Shown here piece after piece: positions 30,923 to 36,415 of a stretch of DNA of 36,415 bases. The position numbers were made by a program, and so were the translations under genes. The stretch lies in the NCBI GenBank assembly GCA_904397895.1, contig CAJFOZ010000003.1, positions 1 through 36,415 on the forward strand, read 5' to 3'. Each line of letters starts with the position of its first letter. Position 1 is the stretch's first letter. The notes below the pieces were generated by a model. That model made no database searches. It worked only from the letters and a program-made list of their open reading frames with translations, and had not been told where the DNA came from. The DNA is from an uncultured Clostridia bacterium. Its GTDB lineage: Bacteria; Bacillota; Clostridia; Oscillospirales; Acutalibacteraceae.

Positions 30923-33400
30923 TTATTCCTGGTATTCTTCCATGATGAAGGCTTCGTAAATATCGCCTTCCTTGATGTCGTTAAAGCGTTCCAGCGCGAT
31001 GCCGCATTCGTAGCCCTGCTGGACTTCCTTGACGTCGTCCTTAAAACGTTTGAGGGAGGCGATATGATCCTCGGCCACTACAATGCCGTCCCGCACCACA
31101 CGGATCTGGCATTGGCGATTGACCTTGCCGTTTAATACGTAGCAGCCAGACACGGTGCCCACATTGGAGATGGTATACACAGCGCGGACCTCGATGCGGC
31201 CCAAAATGACCTCCCGGAATTTGGGGGCCAGCATGCCCTTCATGGCGGCTTCGATTTCCTCAATGCAGTCGTAAATGACGCGGTAGAGACGGATATCCAC
31301 CCCGTCGCGCTGAGCGTTCTCCTCGGCGATGGGATCGGGACGCACGTTAAAGCCCACGATGATGGCGTTGGAGGCGTTTGCCAGCATGACGTCCGACTCG
31401 CTGACAGCGCCTACGCCGCCGTGGATAACCCGGACCCGGACTTCGTCGTTAGAAAGCTTCTCCAGCGACTGACGGACAGCTTCCACCGATCCTTGGACGT
31501 CGGCCTTGACTACAATATTGAGTTCTTTGACGTCGCCTTCCTGCATCTGGCTGAAGAGGTTATCCAAAGTGACCTTCTGGACGGCTGCGAATTGCTCTTC
31601 CTTGATCTGGGCTTTACGCTGCTCCACCAATTCACGGGCCAATTTTTCGTCCGAAACGGCGTTGAAGGTATCGCCGGCCGAAGGGGTTTCATCCAGGCCG
31701 GTGATCTCAACCGGCACCGAGGGGCCGGCTTCCTGCACTCTTTCACCATGGTCATTGAGCATAGCGCGGACGCGGCCTACAGAAGTACCGGCCACCACAA
31801 TATCGCCCACATGCAAGGTGCCGTTCTGCACCAGGATGGTGGCCACAGGACCGCGGCCTTTGTCCAGACGGGCTTCGATGACGGCGCCCTTGGCGGCGCG
31901 GTTGGGATTGGCCTTGAGTTCCTTCATATCAGCCACCAGCAGGATGGTCTCCAACAGATCGTCGATGCCCTGGTGGGTAGCGGCCGAAACCGGGACGCAG
32001 ATGGTGTCGCCGCCCCATTCTTCTGGAACCAGTTCGTATTCGGTCAGCTGCTGCTTGATACGTTCCGGATCTGCGCTGGGTTTATCCATTTTATTGATGG
32101 CCACGATGATGGATACACCGGCGGCTTTGGCATGGTTGATGGCTTCCACCGTCTGGGGCATGATGCCGTCGTCGGCGGCAACCACCAATACGGCGATGTC
32201 GGTGACCTGGGCGCCGCGGGCGCGCATGGAAGTAAAAGCGGCATGACCGGGGGTATCCAGGAAGGTAATTTCCCGGTCCTCCAGCGGCACCCGGTAGGCG
32301 CCGATGTGCTGGGTAATGCCGCCGGCTTCAGAAGCGGTGACTTTGGAGTTACGGATGGCATCCAGGAGAGAGGTTTTACCGTGGTCGACGTGGCCCATTA
32401 CCACCACAACCGGACTGCGGGGGAAGAGGTTGTCATCGGTATCCTCGCTGTCGTCAATAATGCGTTCCTCAATGGTGACCACCACTTCATGCTCCACCTT
32501 GGCGTGGAATTCCATGGCCACCAATTCAGCGGTATCGAAGTCCACGACTTCATTGATGCTGGCCATAACGCCCAGCTGCATCAATTTCTTGATGACTTCA
32601 GCAGAAGTGGCTTTGAGGCGCAGGGCCAGTTCACCAACCGTGATCTCGTCGCCTACGGTGATGGTCAATCCCTTTTTCTGACGCTCCTGTTCGATGCGGC
32701 GTAGACGTTCGGCCTCGGTTTCGCGACGGGCACGGCGATTCTTGTTGCGGTATTGGGCCGATTTCTGGGTCAGCTTCTGCTTGCGGACAAAGGTATCCCG
32801 CCGGCCGGTATCGGGGGCCATCTGCTCGAATTTCTCATTGTATTTATCCAGCTGCACGGTGGCACGGCTGGTATCCACAGTACGGCGGACCACTGTGCCG
32901 CGGGAGGGCTGCTGAGGTTTGGCAGCGGGGTTTTGATTCTGGCCCTGCTGTTTGTTTTGATTGTTCTGGGCCTGATTCTGGGCGGCAGGCTTTGCCTGAT
33001 TCTGGGACGGACGATTTTGCTGCTGGGGACGACGGTTGTCCCGATCGCCAGCTTTGGAGGCGGGACGTCCGCCTTGCTGCTGAGATTTTGTGCCGTTTTG
33101 CGTTTGGCCCTGCTGTTTGCCTTGGGCCTGGGGAGCAGGCTTCCCTTGGGATTGGGGGGCAGACGAAGCTTCTTTTTTTGCAGGGGCGGCTGGTTTCTCG
33201 GTATCGGCAAAATAGGCGTCGAAATTTTCCACCTGGTTTTTTTGAGTGAAGGTCTCAAACACCACATTTAATTCCTCTTCGGTCAAAGCGGTCATATGTT
33301 TCTTGGGAGTCTCGAAGTATTTACCAAGCAGGTCGATCACTTGTTTGCTGGGGATATCCAGGTCTTTTGCTACTTCATGCACCCGGTATTTTATCATCAT
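30923..33400 (-). CDS. infB: Translation initiation factor IF-2
   Basis: An 825-residue GTPase that brings fMet-tRNA to the 30S subunit. The N-terminal IF2_N segment ([20 protein letters not shown]) is followed by a low-complexity Gln/Asn/Lys/Ala-rich linker (residues ~70-165), a second IF2_N-like stretch ([20 protein letters not shown]), and the G domain with [17 protein letters not shown] and AINKMDKP. Domains II-IV fill the C-terminus. The first of two consecutive ATGs (33400) is chosen, 9 bases after GGAGGA; it overlaps the ylxQ stop. Confidence 0.97.
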   Translation of the reverse strand: MMIKYRVHEVAKDLDIPSKQVIDLLGKYFETPKKHMTALTEEELNVVFETFTQKNQVENFDAYFADTEKPAAPAKKEASSAPQSQGKPAPQAQGKQQGQTQNGTKSQQQGGRPASKAGDRDNRRPQQQNRPSQNQAKPAAQNQAQNNQNKQQGQNQNPAAKPQQPSRGTVVRRTVDTSRATVQLDKYNEKFEQMAPDTGRRDTFVRKQKLTQKSAQYRNKNRRARRETEAERLRRIEQERQKKGLTITVGDEITVGELALRLKATSAEVIKKLMQLGVMASINEVVDFDTAELVAMEFHAKVEHEVVVTIEERIIDDSEDTDDNLFPRSPVVVVMGHVDHGKTSLLDAIRNSKVTASEAGGITQHIGAYRVPLEDREITFLDTPGHAAFTSMRARGAQVTDIAVLVVAADDGIMPQTVEAINHAKAAGVSIIVAINKMDKPSADPERIKQQLTEYELVPEEWGGDTICVPVSAATHQGIDDLLETILLVADMKELKANPNRAAKGAVIEARLDKGRGPVATILVQNGTLHVGDIVVAGTSVGRVRAMLNDHGERVQEAGPSVPVEITGLDETPSAGDTFNAVSDEKLARELVEQRKAQIKEEQFAAVQKVTLDNLFSQMQEGDVKELNIVVKADVQGSVEAVRQSLEKLSNDEVRVRVIHGGVGAVSESDVMLANASNAIIVGFNVRPDPIAEENAQRDGVDIRLYRVIYDCIEEIEAAMKGMLAPKFREVILGRIEVRAVYTISNVGTVSGCYVLNGKVNRQCQIRVVRDGIVVAEDHIASLKRFKDDVKEVQQGYECGIALERFNDIKEGDIYEAFIMEEYQE

Positions 33401-33723
33401 AATTGCGATTCCTCCTCATTGTTGAAGCGGCAAAGCTCCTTGATCGATTGGGCAAAGCCGTGGTCGGCTGTTGCCAGTACGCCAGAGCGTTTCCCGATGG
33501 CCTTGTGGATTTCCTCCATGGTTCGGCCAAGGGGGATACATAGGACGTTGTGCTGCGCACATACCTCTCTTACGCCCTTTAACGTGCGCTCTGAAAGGTC
33601 CGACGCTGTAAGCACAAGTTTTGCCTTATGCTTCGCCACGTCCTCCGCCACGGGGTCAAACCCCATGGTCAGTTTACCCGCCCGGCGGGCGATTCCCAAA
33701 AGTGAGAGCAGGCGGTCATTCAT
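33397..33723 (-). CDS. L7Ae-family ribosomal-like protein (YlxQ-like)
   Basis: A 108-residue L7Ae/L30e-fold protein, an RNA binder that typically recognises kink-turns. Signatures: [35 protein letters not shown] and [19 protein letters not shown]. Its position between rnpM/ylxR and infB is the conserved Firmicute order. ATG at 33723 overlaps the rnpM stop by 8 bases (GGAGG is 12 bases upstream, slightly long), and its stop overlaps the infB ATG, so three genes are coupled. Confidence 0.9.
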   Translation of the reverse strand: MNDRLLSLLGIARRAGKLTMGFDPVAEDVAKHKAKLVLTASDLSERTLKGVREVCAQHNVLCIPLGRTMEEIHKAIGKRSGVLATADHGFAQSIKELCRFNNEEESQL

Positions 33724-33982
33724 GGGCGGCAATTTCCTCCTCCATTCGGTCGTAGACCTCGTCCGGGATTTGGCAGGAAAAAGTGCGCTCGAAACTTCTT
33801 TTTTTGCGGGCGGCCTTAAGGCATCCGGCGTCGGGACAGACATATGCCCCCCGGCCCGGCTTCCGGCCGGTTAGATCCAGCGAGATTTCCCCCTGGGGGC
33901 TTTTGACCACCCGGACAAGCTCTCGCTTTGGTTTCATTTCACCGCATCCTGTGCACATTCTCATGGGAACCTTTTTTTGCAT
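33716..33982 (-). CDS. rnpM: RNase P modulator RnpM (YlxR family)
   Basis: An 88-residue YlxR-family protein. The signature is PMRMCTGCGEMKPKRELVRVV, with two cysteines, followed by DLTGRKPGRGAYVCPDAGC and KKRSFERTF. In B. subtilis this protein binds the RNase P RNA. ATG at 33982 with AAGGTGAT about 5 bases upstream. It follows nusA after a 96-bp gap without a clear terminator, and overlaps ylxQ. Confidence 0.9.
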   Translation of the reverse strand: MQKKVPMRMCTGCGEMKPKRELVRVVKSPQGEISLDLTGRKPGRGAYVCPDAGCLKAARKKRSFERTFSCQIPDEVYDRMEEEIAAHE

Positions 33983-34078
33983 CTACGCATCACCTTATCA
34001 TGTCAAATCAAAGCATTTTATTCGGGCATTTATGAGTAAACCGGCCGGGGATAAAACCGCCTGCCGTCTTTTATTATG

Positions 34079-35236
34079 TTAATCCTGTACTGCCTCAGCC
34101 TGGGAGGGTTCTTGATCGGCAACTGCATCAACGGCTTCTGTGTCGGTCTCTTCTTGGGGAACAGCTTCTTCTTTCTCAGGCTCGGGTTCCTCACCATAGA
34201 AACCCGATTCTGGGCGGATATCGATTTTCCAACCGGTTAGCTTGGCGGCTAAGCGGACATTCTGGCCCTTGTTGCCGATGGCCAGGGACAATTGATTGTC
34301 CGGCACCGTCACACGGCACCCCTTGGGATTTTCCGGATCCATCTCTACCTTCAGGACGGTGGCAGGGGAGAGGGCTTCAGCAATAAAGGCGGCAGGATCG
34401 TCGGAGTATTTGACGATATCGATTTTCTCACCGCCCAGTTCCTCCACAATCTTGCCCACGCGCACACCCTTGTTGCCGATGCAGGCGCCGATGGGGTCCA
34501 CGTTGGGATCCCTGCTGAACACCGCCAATTTAGTGCGTGAACCGGCTTCGCGGGAAACGGCTTTGATTTCCACCGTTCCGTCGTAGATCTCCGGCACCTC
34601 GATTTCAAAAAGGCGTTTGACAAGGCCCGGATGGGTGCGGGAGATGGTTACCCTGGGGCCCTTTTCACTTGCCTTGACATCTACAATATATACCTTAATA
34701 TGGTCCCCTTCGTGATAGGTTTCCCCCGGGGTCTGCTCGGCCTTAAAGAGGATGGCCTCCGACCGGCCGATGGTGACGGTGACGTTGCCGGAATGGGGGT
34801 TAATCTGCTGCACCACGGCACTGACCAATTCCTGTTGACGGCTCTGGAATTCCTGGAGCACCTGGCCGTGTTCCGCCTCCCGGATGCCCTGACGGATGAC
34901 GTGTTTGGCAGTGGTGGCGGCGATGCGGCCGAACTTCTTTGTCTCCAGCGGGATACGGAGTACGTCGCCCAGCCGGGACATGGATTCGTAACGGCGGGCA
35001 TCCTCCAGAAGGATCTGGGTATCGGGATCTTCTACCTCTTCCACAACCTCCTTCTTCAGATAAACCTCAAAGATGTCCTTGCTGGCGTCCACACGGACTT
35101 CCACATTGTCCTTGCCACCGTAGCTGCGTCTCACTGATGTGATAATGGCTTCCGAAATCTTGTCGAGCAAATACTCGGCGGGGATTTTCTTCTCTTGCTC
35201 CAACTGGCGCAGCGCTTCAAAAAATTCGCGATTCAT
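34079..35236 (-). CDS. nusA: Transcription termination/antitermination factor NusA
   Basis: A 385-residue RNA polymerase-binding factor. An N-terminal domain (residues ~1-125), an S1 domain (~135-200, [18 protein letters not shown]), and two KH domains ([40 protein letters not shown]) are present. The C-terminal ~40 residues are acidic and low-complexity ([17 protein letters not shown]). It is the short, Firmicute-type form without the extra C-terminal repeats of E. coli. ATG at 35236, GGAGG 10 bases upstream, 6 bp after the rimP stop. Confidence 0.96.
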   Translation of the reverse strand: MNREFFEALRQLEQEKKIPAEYLLDKISEAIITSVRRSYGGKDNVEVRVDASKDIFEVYLKKEVVEEVEDPDTQILLEDARRYESMSRLGDVLRIPLETKKFGRIAATTAKHVIRQGIREAEHGQVLQEFQSRQQELVSAVVQQINPHSGNVTVTIGRSEAILFKAEQTPGETYHEGDHIKVYIVDVKASEKGPRVTISRTHPGLVKRLFEIEVPEIYDGTVEIKAVSREAGSRTKLAVFSRDPNVDPIGACIGNKGVRVGKIVEELGGEKIDIVKYSDDPAAFIAEALSPATVLKVEMDPENPKGCRVTVPDNQLSLAIGNKGQNVRLAAKLTGWKIDIRPESGFYGEEPEPEKEEAVPQEETDTEAVDAVADQEPSQAEAVQD

Positions 35237-35242
35237 CGATTG

Positions 35243-35713
35243 TTAACCTCCAAAAAAAGTATCAACTAGCCGGCAAAGGGCGGTGTCTTTTTGATCAAAT
35301 GTACGGGATGTGCCGTTGTCATCCAGGGTGATGAGGCCGTCTTGGTATCCGGTAAGGACCCCTTGGTACTCCCGGCGGCCGTCCTGGGGACGGATCAGGC
35401 GGATGAGGATCTGCTCCCCTAAGCAGGACTCAAAATGAAAAGCACGGGTCAAAGCCCGTTCGATCCCAGGGGAGGACACCTCTAAGTAATAGGACTGGGA
35501 AATAGGATCGGCCTCGTCCAGCACAGGATCCAGCGCCCGGGACATGGCTTCACAATCGTCCAGCGATACGCCGGTATCGCTGTCAATATAAATGCGCAAA
35601 AACCAGGACGCCCCTTCTTTGACGAATCGGACGTCCCAAAGAATCAGATCCAGCGATTGCGCCACAGGATCGGCCAGCTGCCAGACCCGCTCCACTGTAC
35701 TCATTTTGGCCAT
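35243..35713 (-). CDS. rimP: Ribosome maturation factor RimP
   Basis: A 156-residue protein needed for 30S assembly. Features: DLILWDVRFVKEGASWFLRIYIDS, the DDCEAMSRALDPVLDE segment and the highly conserved YYLEVSSPGIERAL; the C-terminal SH3-like half is less conserved. ATG at 35713 has GGAGG 6 bases upstream; a longer frame to 35773 has no ribosome-binding site. First gene of the rimP-nusA-infB operon. Confidence 0.93.
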   Translation of the reverse strand: MAKMSTVERVWQLADPVAQSLDLILWDVRFVKEGASWFLRIYIDSDTGVSLDDCEAMSRALDPVLDEADPISQSYYLEVSSPGIERALTRAFHFESCLGEQILIRLIRPQDGRREYQGVLTGYQDGLITLDDNGTSRTFDQKDTALCRLVDTFFGG

Positions 35714-35798
35714 ACATAACCTCCGAAAAATTACTCTATACAAACGAAAGAGCGGGTCGCCCCACTCTTTCATCGTCGTACACTATACCATACCTATT

Positions 35799-35827
35799 AT
35801 ACTACCACATTTTTATTCCAATTGCAA
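35799..35827 (-). promoter_or_regulatory. Candidate promoter of the rimP-nusA-infB operon
   Basis: On the minus strand TTGCAA (35827-35822), 17 bp, TAGTAT (35804-35799); a perfect TATAAT overlaps at 35801-35796 but would need a 20-bp spacer. Downstream a hairpin (GAAAGAG 35771-35765 region with CTCTTTC, plus GGG/CCC) lies in the leader. The choice between the two -10 boxes is open. Confidence 0.45.
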
Positions 35828-35857
35828 CCCAATTCCGCCAACATTTAGCGGGCAAGC

Positions 35858-35911
35858 GGCGGGCAGTGCCCGCATCCACATCGCGGCAGGCAGTGCCTGC
35901 ATCCATGTCGC
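35858..35911 (+). repeat. Tandem pair of 27-bp palindromic repeats upstream of rimP
   Basis: Two head-to-tail copies (35858-35884, 35885-35911) of the unit found after polA, here on the plus strand: GGCGGGCAGTGCCCGC then ATCCACATCGC, and GGCAGGCAGTGCCTGC then ATCCATGTCGC. Sequence changes between copies are compensatory in the palindrome (GGGC...GCCC versus AGGC...GCCT), which suggests that the hairpin is conserved. Confidence 0.88.
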
Positions 35912-35982
35912 GCCCCGGGCTTAAAGCAAAACGGGAATGATAGCGTCCCGCGAGGAGGGTGAAGGATGTCCCACTTGCCTTC

Positions 35983-36030
35983 AGATACCGTGTCCCCTAA
36001 GAAATAAGCGTCCGCCACAACCCCAGGGCG
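35983..36030 (+). repeat. 48-bp direct repeat, copy 1
   Basis: The segment from AGATACCGTG to CCCCAGGGCG recurs at 36324-36370 with one substitution and one missing base. A more diverged relative (AGATATCGTGTTGCTAAAGA) begins near 36128. The block just before it (GCGTCCCGCGAGGAGGG near 35943) also has a relative near 36089 (GCGGCCCGCGAGGGGG). Confidence 0.85.
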
Positions 36031-36056
36031 GCGGGCGGTGCCCGCACCCACATCGC
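36030..36056 (+). repeat. 27-bp palindromic repeat, single copy
   Basis: A further copy of the unit, GGCGGGCGGTGCCCGC then ACCCACATCGC, directly after the 48-bp repeat. It keeps the GGGC/GCCC pairing. Confidence 0.82.
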
Positions 36057-36266
36057 GCTCTGAATTTGGAGCGGCGTAGAAGAGCAGCGGCCCGCGAGGG
36101 GGACTGGATATTAACCCCCTTTGCCTTAGATATCGTGTTGCTAAAGAACAAGGTATAGGGAAATGTAGAGACGTATCTTTACCACCTATAACCTATCATC
36201 CAGCAGAAATTATACCAATTAAAAGGTGCGCGAGCCTGACAAAAAAATCATCACAAAAGATTCCTC

Positions 36267-36415
36267 GCGTCGTGGAAGAGGGCACTGCCTCGGGAGAGCA
36301 TAGCCTGCTTGCCCATAGGGGAAAGATACCGTGCCCCTAAGAGATAAGCGTCCGCCACAACCCCAGGGCGTCGTGGAAGAGGGCACTGCCCCGGGAGAGC
36401 ATAGCCTGCTTGCCC
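36267..36415 (+). repeat. Tandem repeat with a 101-bp period, running off the window end
   Basis: Unit 1 spans 36267-36367; unit 2 begins at 36368 and is cut by the window end after 48 bases. The first 48 bases (GCGTCGTGGAAGAGGGCACT onward) are identical but for one T/C change. Each unit begins with an inverted, diverged relative of the 27-bp element (GGCAGTGCCC core on the minus strand) and contains the 48-bp repeat (36324-36370). No gene is visible here; 36057-36266 between the repeat blocks also shows no gene. Confidence 0.85.

Noticed and set aside
31421-32704. 427-codon open frame on the plus strand
   Set aside because: Antisense shadow of infB, rich in His/Gly/Asp repeats caused by the opposite reading; no ribosome-binding site.
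35858-36415. CRISPR array
   Set aside because: Repeats are directly adjacent or variably spaced, partly inverted and diverged, with no unique spacers of even length and no cas genes nearby.

Overview
The window looks like chromosomal DNA of a spore-forming anaerobic Firmicute, most likely a Clostridia / Oscillospiraceae-type organism. Evidence: the germination protease gene gpr, a parS-like ParB/Spo0J site, strong GGAGG ribosome-binding sites with frequent GTG/TTG starts, B. subtilis-type sigma-A promoters (TTGACA / TATAAT), an RnpM/YlxR + L7Ae-like pair inside a nusA-infB operon, L-lactate dehydrogenase and a GTP-type PEP carboxykinase. GC is moderate in genes and low between them. The species cannot be named from the sequence.

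Layout. (1) 1-180: 3' end of a 23S rRNA gene and its terminator, with no room for a 5S gene. (2) 250-1,600: two half-size chromate-transporter (CHR) genes. (3) 1,600-6,720, minus strand: a zinc-ribbon membrane protein; an ABC ATPase plus permease under a palindrome-overlapped promoter; proA; and a small anchored protein. (4) 6,830-9,110: L-lactate dehydrogenase (+), convergent with a G5/3D cell-wall protein gene (-) whose short leader carries a terminator-like hairpin and an 11-codon open frame. (5) 9,576-13,580, minus: gpr, then a small exopolysaccharide unit (fused polysaccharide co-polymerase/BY-kinase and a GT4 glycosyltransferase). (6) 13,855-16,510, plus: CYTH protein, mnmA, a truncated acetyltransferase remnant and a RibD/DHFR-like reductase probably starting at CTG. 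(7) 16,528-23,566, minus: ribbon-helix-helix protein, pckA, the set LMW phosphatase (YwlE-like) - rimI - tsaD with a parS-like site between the last two, and polA. (8) 23,594-26,600: dusB, a HEPN/nucleotidyltransferase (MNT) pair whose MNT has lost its catalytic motif, and an XRE-family regulator behind repeated CTATAG motifs. (9) 26,604-35,830, minus: one long translation/RNA operon, rimP-nusA-rnpM-ylxQ-infB-rbfA-nrnA-truB-ribF-nadA, mostly with overlapping or closely spaced genes. (10) 35,830-36,415: no gene, but an array of palindromic repeats that continues past the window end.

How the genes fit together. Most of the window is housekeeping: tRNA modification (mnmA, dusB, tsaD, truB), ribosome assembly and initiation (rimP, rbfA, infB, rimI), transcription (nusA), replication (polA) and cofactor synthesis (ribF, nadA). 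The accessory signals are the HEPN-MNT pair with an inverted repeat over its promoter, the XRE gene with an operator-like array, the attenuator-like leader of the 3D gene, and a 27-bp palindromic repeat seen as a tandem pair overlapping the polA stop codon and again several times at the right end of the window. I see no clear previously undescribed multi-gene system. The repeat family and the degenerate MNT-HEPN unit are the best candidates for further work.
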